Positions 24,395-32,048 of a stretch of 43,139 bases of DNA are shown piece by piece. How positions within the stretch are numbered: position 1 is the first letter of the stretch; each line of letters starts with the position of its first letter. The DNA lies in the NCBI GenBank assembly GCA_003979185.1, contig RYWJ01000004.1, positions 32,447 through 75,585 on the forward strand. The letters run 5' to 3'. The translations under genes and the position numbers were made by a program. Source of the stretch: Candidatus Saccharimonadota bacterium. GTDB lineage: Bacteria > Patescibacteriota > Saccharimonadia > Saccharimonadales > Saccharimonadaceae. The notes under the pieces were generated by a model. It was not told where the DNA came from. It was given only the letters and a program-made list of their open reading frames with translations, and did no database searches.

Positions 24395-24723
24395 AAAAAT
24401 CTAGCTACTTGTAGAGTTTGCATTTGCTCTGCGTAAAAATACGGGGTATTCGTGAAAAGTGTAATTGTGGAAGCGAATACCTCACCACATGGGCCGCAAG
24501 GCTCACCACGGTTGTTGAGTTAAAGCCGTAGAGTGTTTGTAAAATACATGACCTTCCCAGGGGCGCGTCCTCTATTATAGCGCTCCTGGTCTATGATTTT
24601 ATAAGGTCATGGTTTTAACATGAGAACTAATTATTTTGGTTCCTCACACTAAACACTTTGGATTTAACAACGACAACGATATTTATTTTGGAAAGTTACA
24701 AAACAAAAACAGCGAGGAGATTA
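24395..24723 (+). ncRNA. Structured leader upstream of the FtsL-like gene
   Basis: No ORF is visible here. Stems seen: GTAGAG/CTCTGC (about 24414-24432), GGTATTCG/CGAATACC (24445-24452 with 24474-24481), GGGCC-GCAA-GGCTC with a GNRA tetraloop (24491-24504), and a long nested hairpin: CATGACCTT (24547-24555) with AAGGTCATG (24603-24611), enclosing CCAGGGGCGC (24557-24566) with GCGCTCCTGG (24580-24589, one G-U pair). Flanking AAAA/TTTT extends the outer stem. Multiple stable stems between two small genes suggest a functional RNA: leader, attenuator or independent ncRNA. No known riboswitch consensus was matched. Confidence 0.5.
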
Positions 24724-25077
24724 ATGAGACCACAAACTTATGTGTCGAGGCGGAATTCGGCAACAGCGACGACTGCTTGGTCGCGCAACTATAATACAGT
24801 AAGACACACCCAGAAAAGTATAGGTCCTTTAGCTTACTCGTTTTTGGTAGGATTGATTGTGCTTGGCATTGGCTTGATTTATGTTGCCCAGAGTACTCGT
24901 GCAACGAATTACGATTATGAACTGTCAGCAATCGAGAATGAAATCTCCGATTTGCAAGCGAAAAAAGAAGATCTGGCAGTCGAAAAGGCACGCTTGACTT
25001 CTATCGTTGCCTCTGAAAATAGCGAAGTGGCTTCGACTATGGAGAATGCCAACGCGGCGGGATATGCTGGGGAGTAG
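24724..25077 (+). CDS. FtsL/DivIC-like single-pass division protein
   Basis: This 117-residue bitopic protein has a basic cytoplasmic N-terminus of about 37 residues, one membrane helix (about 39-57, LAYSFLVGLIVLGIGLIYVAQ), and an extracytoplasmic coiled coil (YELSAIENEISDLQAKKEDLAVEKARLTSIVA). This layout and the place between rsmH and ftsI are those of FtsL, which links FtsI/FtsW to FtsQ. Sequence identity is not decisive; DivIC-like is the alternative. The ATG at 24724 is chosen for GAGGAG upstream. The stop codon TAG at 25075 is also the first triplet of the TAGGCTGAGTGT motif bordering cassette C2, so the gene's extreme C-terminus may have been altered by cassette arrival. Confidence 0.7.
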   Translation: MRPQTYVSRRNSATATTAWSRNYNTVRHTQKSIGPLAYSFLVGLIVLGIGLIYVAQSTRATNYDYELSAIENEISDLQAKKEDLAVEKARLTSIVASENSEVASTMENANAAGYAGE

Positions 25078-25088
25078 GCTGAGTGTGA

Positions 25089-25330
25089 TATCCCCTCACC
25101 ACCCTTAACCCATATACTATTTAGGTAGTAGCGACGCAGCGTATAGAGTAGCCGAGGTAACGGTTACCGCCGTTGGCTGGGTCGACATTGGAGCTATGGA
25201 AGAACAGGGAGTACGCGCGGTTAGCAGAGTAGGCAGTACGTGACCAATAGCCGCCGCAGGAGTCGACATAGCTAAGTGAGCTATTGGCGACGTAGCCGGC
25301 ATCAGGGAAGTTAAGTTCTGAGTTTGACAT
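25089..25330 (-). pseudogene. Orphan FISUMP C-terminal cassette C2 with conserved 3' tail
   Basis: About 69 codons (stop at 25121-25123) encode NFPDAGYV ... YWSRTA ... RYLGYSIRCVATT with no signal peptide or ribosome-binding site. The 32-bp tail after the stop (25089-25120) matches C1 except for one base. It runs antisense between the FtsL-like gene and the peptidase E-like gene, and its 5' edge borders the TATAAT of the latter. A second motif, TAGGCTGAGTGTGATAT (25075-25091), abuts the tail and is shared with the inverted repeat near C1. Differences from C1 fall mainly at positions 1 and 2 of NNY codons. Confidence 0.75.
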
Positions 25331-25354
25331 GGTATAATACAGAAAAGGAGCTTA

Positions 25355-26029
25355 ATGAAATTATTATTAGCATCGTCTGGTTTTACGAATGAGGCAATCA
25401 TTGAAGCGTGTGAACGTTTGGTAGGGAAGCCTCGAAGCGATATAAATTTTATCGTTATCAATGAGGCCATCAAGGGTGAAACTGGCGATATGCGTTGGTT
25501 TGCGGAAACGCTTTTCGAGATTGTGAATAATTTTGGTGGCAAGATGGAATTTATAGATCTCCAAGCTCATTCGCTGGAACACGTGCAAGAACGAATTGCT
25601 GCAAATGATGTGATCTTTTGTTTTGGTGGTAATGCTGATTATCTTGCTGAGGTGTTCCGTAAAACTGGTTTTGATCAGATCCTGCCAAGTATTTTGGAAG
25701 ATAAAGTCTGGGTCGGTAGCTCTGCTGGTTCGTGTGTTTTGGGATATAAAGAGTCTAAGGCAATCTCAGAAAAAGTCTTCCAGGAAGTTCAATGTACAGA
25801 TCATTATTTAGAGATTGTGCCATTGGTGTTTTTACCGCATTTACACGGTTGGTTCCAGTTTGGCGAAAAGGAAGTTCTGCAAGAATCGGAGGTTGTAAAT
25901 GTCCCCGTGTATGCCTTGTCCGATCAGGCTGCCCTTGTGATTATTGATGATAAGATGCCTCAGATCGTTGGTGAGGACTATATAATAGCAGAAAACGGCA
26001 ATATTGCAACCTCTCTAGAAGTCTTCTAA
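25355..26029 (+). CDS. Peptidase E-like (family S51) protein
   Basis: This 224-residue protein has the class I glutamine-amidotransferase-like fold used by dipeptidase E. Visible marks are FCFGGNADYLAEVFRKTG (about 90-107) and WVGSSAGSCVLGYKESKA (about 125-142), where the Ser of GSSAGS is the expected nucleophile, followed by LVFLPHLHGWFQ. Family S51 enzymes cleave Asp-X dipeptides or cyanophycin-type peptides, but the exact substrate is open. A TATAAT (25333-25338) and AAGGAG (25345-25350) lie just upstream; the -35 region falls inside cassette C2. The gene interrupts the usual ftsL-ftsI adjacency. Confidence 0.75.
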   Translation: MKLLLASSGFTNEAIIEACERLVGKPRSDINFIVINEAIKGETGDMRWFAETLFEIVNNFGGKMEFIDLQAHSLEHVQERIAANDVIFCFGGNADYLAEVFRKTGFDQILPSILEDKVWVGSSAGSCVLGYKESKAISEKVFQEVQCTDHYLEIVPLVFLPHLHGWFQFGEKEVLQESEVVNVPVYALSDQAALVIIDDKMPQIVGEDYIIAENGNIATSLEVF

Positions 26030-26318
26030 CGCCTTTTAGGTCAAAACCGCCCTCATACCAAGGTTTTAATAAAAATCGCTTAAACTGGCTCTAAATAGCC
26101 TTAAACGGAAAATGGTGCTGCAAAATGATTAAAAATGGTAGTTTTGGCTGGGAAACGTCATTTTATAACATAATAAATAGTTTGAGTCAAAAATAAGCTA
26201 AGAATAGATCAGTGTGGCTGATTTTTTGGATCTTTAAAAGAATACAAGGGTACTGCTTGAATGAGATTTCCTGAAAATACGTAGGATTAAGCTAAGATGG
26301 CAGTACGGGTTCTCCATC

Positions 26319-26555
26319 TTGTCAGCAAGCAACTTCCCTTATGCCGGGCGCGTCCTCAATGGCTCTCTGGGTGCTGTCGGCTCTTGGGGTTACTACTGGT
26401 CACGTACTGCCAGCTCTAGCACCTACGCATACCGCCTAAGCGTCAATAGCTCCGGTGTCAACCCAGCCGACGGCAGCCCCCGTTACAACGGCTTCCCCAT
26501 ACGCTGCGTCACTACTACCTAAATAGTATATGGGTTAAGGGTGGTGAGGGGGATA
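26319..26555 (+). pseudogene. Orphan FISUMP C-terminal cassette C3 with conserved 3' tail
   Basis: About 67 codons (stop at 26520-26522) encode NFPYAGRVLNGSLGAVG ... YWSRTASSSTYAY ... RYNGFPIRCVTTT. It is the only cassette on the plus strand. The tail 26523-26555 is the same as in C1 and C2 with one extra G. A small stem AAGATGG/CCATCTT (about 26295-26320) precedes it, with no ribosome-binding site, so expression is unlikely. It lies 77 bases upstream of the ftsI start, in a 600-base gap. The stretch 26030-26318 holds no gene, only a weak hairpin AAAACC/GGTTTT after the peptidase gene. Confidence 0.75.
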
Positions 26556-26585
26556 TGCATAAAGCGTTCTATGCCCGAAATAGGC

Positions 26586-26623
26586 TTGACTTTAAGTCAA
26601 TCTTTAAGAGGTTATGCTATAAT
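26586..26623 (+). promoter_or_regulatory. ftsI promoter with upstream palindrome
   Basis: TTGACTTTAAGTCAA (26586-26600) is a perfect palindrome, followed by -10 TATAAT (26618-26623). ATG 26632 is 8 bases further and there is no Shine-Dalgarno. The palindrome overlaps the expected -35 position and may bind a dimeric regulator. Confidence 0.55.
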
Positions 26624-26631
26624 AAAGATAT

Positions 26632-28368
26632 ATGACTAGAAACAAAGTGATGCGTCTAGGTCTTCTCGCCGCGATGAGTATTATCGTGGTGCGGCTGTTT
26701 TTTATTCAGATTATTCAGCATGATAAGTGGGCGGAGAAAGCTGCAGCACAGCAAACTTTGCAAAACGTTTTGCCGGCCAAGCGCGGGGAAATTTACATGA
26801 TGGACGGAAATGAGCCGGTGGCAGTAGTGATGAATGCGACCGTTTATACAGTGATCGTCGATCCGATGCTGGCTAATCGTGAATCTGTCGAAGAGAAGCT
26901 TGGTAGCTTGATTAAAGATAAGCAGATTGCAAAGTGGGATGATGTTTTTGCGAATCGCACGCGACGCTATTATATCGTGGCGAAGAATGTTGAGCGTAAG
27001 GCAGCTGAGCAAATCGCGGATTTAGATCTGACGGGAGTTTGGCTACAGTCGAATACTAAGCGAGTCTATCCAGAGGGGGAACTGGCATCAAACTTGCTAG
27101 GTTTCGTGAATGCGGAGGGAATTGGGCAATATGGAATAGAGGGCGCACTGAATGACGAGCTGACAGGAGAGGATGGTTTGTTAAAGACAATTAAGGATAT
27201 TAATAACGTTGCACTGTCGATTGGCGACGATAATGTCAAAATTGCTGCCAAAGATGGTGAGAATGTAGTGCTAACGATTGATAGAACCATGCAACACAAC
27301 ATCGAAAAAATCCTTGAGAAGAAATCCCAGGAAATCGGTTTTAAGAATTTAGAGGCGATCGTAATGGATCCAAACAATGGGGAAGTTTTGGCGATGGCGA
27401 ACTATCCAGGCTATGATCCAGCGAATTTTGGTAATGTGGAGAGCGCGGCAGCATATATTAATCACGTCGTGGAAGACCCTTTCGAGCCAGCAAGCGTTTG
27501 TAAAACTTTTGCTTTTGCAGCGGCGACCGATTTGGGAGTAATGACACCGGATAAGACCTTTACAAATTTTGGCGAGATTACGATTGATGGTTGGCCGATT
27601 CGTAATGCGGAGCAGGGTGCTAATCTGCTGGGGACTCAGACTATGCAAACAGCTTTTAACTATTCTCTAAATACGGGTTCAACGCAGGCTTTGCGCTGGA
27701 TGGGGGGCAGCGAGACCGAGATTACACAGACAGCACGTGAAAAGTTATACGAATATTATTTCAATAGGTTTGGTCTGGGGCATTATACGGGGATTGAACT
27801 TTACGAATCACCGGGTTACCTGGTTGAGCCTAATGCGGATATGTATGGCTTAGCTTCGACTTATGCGAATATGACTTTTGGCCAGAATATGCAGGCCACC
27901 ATGGTACAGGTCGCGGCGGCAATTTCTTCGGTGGTGAATGGTGGTAAGTATTATATCCCAACCATTGTAGCTGGCAAAATGGTGAATGGGGAATTTATCG
28001 CAAACGAGGAGCGCGAGCCAGTGCGCCAAACAATCAGTGCGCAGACAAGTGCTTCAATGCGGGAAATGCTTTACAACACTCGAAAAATGTGGCGTAGCAA
28101 TGGGACAGACCCAGTCGGATATTATGTTGGTGGCAAGACCGGTACTGCACAGGTCATTAAGGACGGGGCTTATTCCATGGACGAAACGCAAGCAACGTAT
28201 GTTGGTGTGGGCGGCAAAGAGGGGGAATTGCCGAGCTATGTGATTATGGTACGCGTTTGGGAAGAAGGTAAGCTCGCTGGAGGGCAGGAACATGCTTTGC
28301 CAGTATTTAATGATTTAAAAAATTACGTGCAAAATTATCTACGGATTCAGCCAAAAACCGCGGAATAG
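26632..28368 (+). CDS. ftsI: Division-specific peptidoglycan transpeptidase FtsI (class B PBP)
   Basis: This 578-residue class B penicillin-binding protein has an N-terminal membrane helix (about 6-22), a pedestal domain (residues 40-220, including VLPAKRGEIYMMDG), and a transpeptidase domain with the three motifs: EPASVCKTFAFA (SxxK, Ser near 286), YSLNTGS (SxN, near 346) and GGKTGTAQ (KTG, near 502). It cross-links septal peptidoglycan together with FtsW, encoded two genes downstream. It heads the ftsI-mraY-ftsW-murG-ftsQ segment. PASTA domains are absent. Its promoter lies just downstream of cassette C3. Confidence 0.93.
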   Translation: MTRNKVMRLGLLAAMSIIVVRLFFIQIIQHDKWAEKAAAQQTLQNVLPAKRGEIYMMDGNEPVAVVMNATVYTVIVDPMLANRESVEEKLGSLIKDKQIAKWDDVFANRTRRYYIVAKNVERKAAEQIADLDLTGVWLQSNTKRVYPEGELASNLLGFVNAEGIGQYGIEGALNDELTGEDGLLKTIKDINNVALSIGDDNVKIAAKDGENVVLTIDRTMQHNIEKILEKKSQEIGFKNLEAIVMDPNNGEVLAMANYPGYDPANFGNVESAAAYINHVVEDPFEPASVCKTFAFAAATDLGVMTPDKTFTNFGEITIDGWPIRNAEQGANLLGTQTMQTAFNYSLNTGSTQALRWMGGSETEITQTAREKLYEYYFNRFGLGHYTGIELYESPGYLVEPNADMYGLASTYANMTFGQNMQATMVQVAAAISSVVNGGKYYIPTIVAGKMVNGEFIANEEREPVRQTISAQTSASMREMLYNTRKMWRSNGTDPVGYYVGGKTGTAQVIKDGAYSMDETQATYVGVGGKEGELPSYVIMVRVWEEGKLAGGQEHALPVFNDLKNYVQNYLRIQPKTAE

Positions 28369-28426
28369 CGGACGCTTGATTTAGCTGCAACATTTTCAGA
28401 AGTACTATGTTATAATATATATTGTA

Positions 28427-29536
28427 ATGGCCGATACACTAAATAATGAAACTTTTTATGGCTTATTGTTGGCGTTGTCTGCTTTCTTTTTGGCGACATT
28501 TTTAACGCCGATCTATACTTATTTCGCCTATAAATATAAGTTTTGGAAGAAACAGAAAAAAGAAACTCTCACGGGTGAAGCTTTGCCAGTAATGACTAAG
28601 CTTCATGCTAAAAAATTTGCGCGTCATTTTCCTACCATGGCGGGTATTATTGGTGTAGTAACAGTGTTCTTGGTGACATCGATCTGCAATCTCAATCGTG
28701 AGCAAACGTGGCTACCACTTATTGGTTTTATTGGCGGTAGTATTGTTGGCTTTATTGACGATATTATAAATGTATTTGGTAATGGTAAGGGCGCCGCTGG
28801 TCTGCGTGCGCCAGTAAAATTTGCTATGATTACGGCGATCGGGGTATTTTTGGGCTGGTGGTTTGCTGTGAAATTGGGCTGGACTACGATCGAGGTGCCA
28901 TTCTTGGGCGACTGGGAAGTTGGTGTAGTTGGGATGATTTTGATCTTTACTTTTGCAGTAGTTGCGACTTCAAATGCCGTCAATATCTCTGATGGTCTAG
29001 ACGGTCTTGCTGGTGGTCTGGCAATGTTTGCCTATGGTGCTTATGGTATCATTGCTTTGTTCCAAGGTCAGTGGATGCTGACGGGATTTTGTCTAACTGT
29101 AGTAGGTTGGCTGCTATCATATATCTGGTTCAACGTGCCACCAGCGCGTTTTATGATGGGAGACACGGGCTCGTTTGCAATCGGTGCTGGTTTGGGCGTG
29201 ATTGCGATGATGACAAACGCCTTCTTTCTCTTGCCGATAATCGGTATGATCTTCGTAGTTGAGGCTGGGTCATCTTTGGTGCAGATCTTTTGGAAGAAGG
29301 TTTTTCATAAGAAATTAATGCTATCGGCGCCAATTCATCACCATCTGGAAGCAAAAGGTTGGGGCGAGGCAAAGATCGTAATGCGTTTTTGGGTGATTGC
29401 GGGAGTTTTTGCGATCCTTGGGGTTTTCTTGGCGATTCAGGGCGGAATCGTGAGCGATGAACGTATTAGACAGGTTGAAGGCGTGGTCCGAGGTGAGAAT
29501 GCCAAGGAGCTAGAAACGGGGCAGCCAGATGCGTAG
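28427..29536 (+). CDS. mraY: Phospho-N-acetylmuramoyl-pentapeptide-transferase MraY
   Basis: This 369-residue integral membrane protein of about 10 helices makes lipid I from UDP-MurNAc-pentapeptide and undecaprenyl phosphate. It shows the conserved cytoplasmic loops: KKETLTGEALPVMTKLHAKKFARHFPTMAG, GFIDDIINVFGNGKGAAGLRAPVKF, NAVNISDGLDGLAGGL, WFNVPPARFMMGDTGSFAIG (catalytic Asp) and SAPIHHHLEAKGWGE (HHH motif). A TATAAT (28411-28416) lies 10 bases before the ATG and no Shine-Dalgarno is seen, so it has its own leaderless promoter besides read-through from ftsI. It overlaps ftsW by 8 bases. Confidence 0.95.
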   Translation: MADTLNNETFYGLLLALSAFFLATFLTPIYTYFAYKYKFWKKQKKETLTGEALPVMTKLHAKKFARHFPTMAGIIGVVTVFLVTSICNLNREQTWLPLIGFIGGSIVGFIDDIINVFGNGKGAAGLRAPVKFAMITAIGVFLGWWFAVKLGWTTIEVPFLGDWEVGVVGMILIFTFAVVATSNAVNISDGLDGLAGGLAMFAYGAYGIIALFQGQWMLTGFCLTVVGWLLSYIWFNVPPARFMMGDTGSFAIGAGLGVIAMMTNAFFLLPIIGMIFVVEAGSSLVQIFWKKVFHKKLMLSAPIHHHLEAKGWGEAKIVMRFWVIAGVFAILGVFLAIQGGIVSDERIRQVEGVVRGENAKELETGQPDA

Positions 29537-30722
29537 GCACAAGAGTGATCGAACGATTGCGGCGTTGACTTTCGTACTTTTATGTATTGGCTTGATTGTG
29601 ATCTATGCAATCGGGCCGATGCGCGCGAACGTTATGAATTCAGTATACGGTAGTAACGTCGGGGAAAACGATTTCTTTATTCAACAGTTACGTAATGTGA
29701 TTTTGTCACTCGTAGTGATCGTATTGGCATTCAAGATCCCATATCAATATATGCGCAAATATGCAAAGTTTGTGATGTTCGGTGGATTGATATTATGTGG
29801 AATCTTGTTTGGATTGTCTTTGATAAATAGTCCATTGGCGAAGTGTGAGTTGGGAGCCTGCCGGTGGTTCAATTTGGGCGGTTTTAGTTTGCAGCCAGCG
29901 GAAATTTTAAAGCTTGGTTTGGTATTATATCTAGCGCAACTGATTGCTGAACGTAAAGCCGAGGGCAAGCTTGGTAGTAGTGATTTTTGGATTCCGTTTG
30001 CGATTGTGAGCATTTTATCTTTAGGTTTTGTGGTAGTGGCGCAGAAAGACCTCGGTACTGGTATTGCGATTGCGGCGATTATCTTATCAATGCTATTTAT
30101 GAGTGGGGTAAAGATGCGGTATTTTATTGGTGTTTTAGCGATTTGTCTTGCTGGCGGTGTTGCCTCAATTGTGGTTTCTCCACATCGCATGGAACGTTTA
30201 ATGACTTTTCACTCGGAGGATTCCAGCGATGCTTACCATATTGAGAACGCTATGATCGCGATTGGCACGGGCGGATTCTGGGGGGTTGGTATGGGTAATA
30301 GTGTGCAGGCGACTGGTTATCTGCCGGAATCCATTAACGATTCTGTTTTTGCGATTATGGGTGAAACATTTGGTTTCGTTGGACTCGTAGTGGTGATTGG
30401 ATGCTTCACAGCTCTATTAATGAGGCTACTTCGGACGGCAAATTATTTGGAGAATGATGAAGAATCTCTGGTAGTAATAGGAGTTTTTGCGTGGGCGACC
30501 GCACATGTGGTGGTAAATGTCGCCTCAATGACAGGGCTTCTGCCGCTTACGGGCATCACCTTGCCATTACTAAGCTATGGCGGTACAAGTATGTTATTTA
30601 CTGCGGCAGCTCTAGGAATAGCTTTGCAGCTTTCTTGCTATACGAGTCGTGAGCCAAGACAGGAAAAAGTCGTATCGACATCGCAACCAAAAGTACGCAC
30701 TATGCGAAGGAGATTAGAATGA
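29529..30722 (+). CDS. ftsW: Septal peptidoglycan polymerase FtsW (SEDS family)
   Basis: This 397-residue protein has about 10 membrane helices. SEDS-family marks are ACRWFNLGGFSLQPAEILKLGLVLYLA (about 114-140), VAQKDLGTGIAIA (catalytic Asp region, about 172), MERLMTFHS, GTGGFWGVGMGNSVQATGYLPESINDSVFAIMGETFGFVG (about 249-288) and GLLPLTGITLPLLSYGGTSML near the end. FtsW polymerises lipid II at the septum in complex with FtsI. It starts inside mraY (8-base overlap) and its TGA stop overlaps the murG start (ATGA), so the block is translationally coupled. Confidence 0.95.
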   Translation: MRRHKSDRTIAALTFVLLCIGLIVIYAIGPMRANVMNSVYGSNVGENDFFIQQLRNVILSLVVIVLAFKIPYQYMRKYAKFVMFGGLILCGILFGLSLINSPLAKCELGACRWFNLGGFSLQPAEILKLGLVLYLAQLIAERKAEGKLGSSDFWIPFAIVSILSLGFVVVAQKDLGTGIAIAAIILSMLFMSGVKMRYFIGVLAICLAGGVASIVVSPHRMERLMTFHSEDSSDAYHIENAMIAIGTGGFWGVGMGNSVQATGYLPESINDSVFAIMGETFGFVGLVVVIGCFTALLMRLLRTANYLENDEESLVVIGVFAWATAHVVVNVASMTGLLPLTGITLPLLSYGGTSMLFTAAALGIALQLSCYTSREPRQEKVVSTSQPKVRTMRRRLE

Positions 30723-32038
30723 AAGTGTTAGTAGTAGGCGGTGGTTCGGGGGGTCATATTACGCCCGCCGTAGCCGTGGTCAGGGAATTACTAGAAAAAC
30801 AGCCACGCACCAAAGTCGAATTTTGGACGGACCGTAAGTATTATAAAAATGTTGTAAAAATTACAACGGAAATTGGTGTGCGTTGGGGCTCGCATGCTCA
30901 AGAAGGGAATCGACGCATCCCTTATATTCGCGTACGCAAGATCTGTGCAGGTAAGTTTCGCCGTTATGCAGGTTGGACCTGGAAGGACTGGCTGAAAAAC
31001 TGGTGGATAGTTATTAAAGATCTGTTTTTTGGTAATATTGCAGGATTCTTTGGGTTTGTGGGTGGTATTGTGCAGAGCTTTTGGCGCCTGATTTTACCAA
31101 ACAGTCGTCCAGATGTGATTTTTTTGAAAGGTGGATTCGTCGGTTTGCCAGTCGGTTTGATCGCAAAATGGCTGAAGATACCTTACGTTGTGCATGAGTC
31201 TGATATGGTGCCAGGCCTAGCGAATCGTTTGCTCATGGAACATGCTACAGTAATCGCTAGCGGATGGGATAATCTAAAAAGTGAAAATAGTTGCGTAGTT
31301 TTTGTGGGTGTACCAGTGGCGCCGGAGTTTAAAGTTATCACAGAGACACAGCAAAAGAACTTGAAGAAAACTTTTGGTTTTAACCCTGAGAAACCGCTAG
31401 TTGTAATTACTGGTGGAAGCCAGGGCTCGCAAAACATTAATGAGGCCATGAAAGTAATCTTGCCAGATATGCTGAAGTTTACCAGCGTGGGGCTAGTGGC
31501 AGGACGCAAATATTATGAAGAAGTAGTTGATCTCAAGCGTTATGAAGAGTGGGATAAGGCTAAGTTGCAGTCGAATTTTCGGATGTGGGAGTTCAACACG
31601 GCCATGCACGATTTAATGGGCGCGGCTGATGTAGTAGTGAGCCGCGCGGGTGCCACTACTATAGCCGAGCTAGCGGCTTTGCAAAAAGCAGTAATTTTGG
31701 TACCTTTTGAGCGTTTGCCAGGCGGTCATCAGCTGAAAAACGCCGAAAAATTACGTGACATAGGTGCAGTAGCGATGGTGCCGGATGAGCGAATGCGACA
31801 AAATCCTAACGAACTTTTGGATGAAGTAAAACATTTAGTGCGTGCTCCGCGTGAGCGTCAGGATTTGGCAGAGAAATTACACTCAGAAGCCAAACTGGAC
31901 TCAGCTAGCCGGTTGGCACAGATTTTGATCGAAGTGGGCGAACATAAGCAACTTGGCGAAGTCAAAGAGCAGAGTTCAGATAATAATGAGGCTGGGATAG
32001 TTAGCAAAGATACTAAAGCAAAGACGAAGCAGGGTTAG
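30719..32038 (+). CDS. murG: UDP-GlcNAc:lipid I transferase MurG
   Basis: This 439-residue GT28 glycosyltransferase converts lipid I to lipid II at the inner membrane face. It has GGGSGGHITPAVAV (residues 7-20, first Gly loop), LKGGFVGLPVGLIAKWLKIPYVVHESDMVPGLANRL (about 138-173), ITGGSQGSQNIN (about 226) and SRAGATTIAELAAL (about 308) of the donor-binding domain. It is longer than the usual 350-360 residues because of a Trp/Phe-rich insert near 80-125 (probably membrane-associating) and a C-terminal Lys/Glu tail of about 45 residues. Confidence 0.93.
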   Translation: MKVLVVGGGSGGHITPAVAVVRELLEKQPRTKVEFWTDRKYYKNVVKITTEIGVRWGSHAQEGNRRIPYIRVRKICAGKFRRYAGWTWKDWLKNWWIVIKDLFFGNIAGFFGFVGGIVQSFWRLILPNSRPDVIFLKGGFVGLPVGLIAKWLKIPYVVHESDMVPGLANRLLMEHATVIASGWDNLKSENSCVVFVGVPVAPEFKVITETQQKNLKKTFGFNPEKPLVVITGGSQGSQNINEAMKVILPDMLKFTSVGLVAGRKYYEEVVDLKRYEEWDKAKLQSNFRMWEFNTAMHDLMGAADVVVSRAGATTIAELAALQKAVILVPFERLPGGHQLKNAEKLRDIGAVAMVPDERMRQNPNELLDEVKHLVRAPRERQDLAEKLHSEAKLDSASRLAQILIEVGEHKQLGEVKEQSSDNNEAGIVSKDTKAKTKQG

Positions 32039-32048
32039 GATTTCAAGA

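Noticed and set aside
24395..24723. RNase P RNA, tmRNA or SRP RNA between rsmH and ftsL
   Set aside because: None of the conserved core motifs (for example GAGGAAAGTCC, ACAGAAA, a TTCGAATC T-arm, or the SRP GGAAGGAAGCA loop) was found on either strand.
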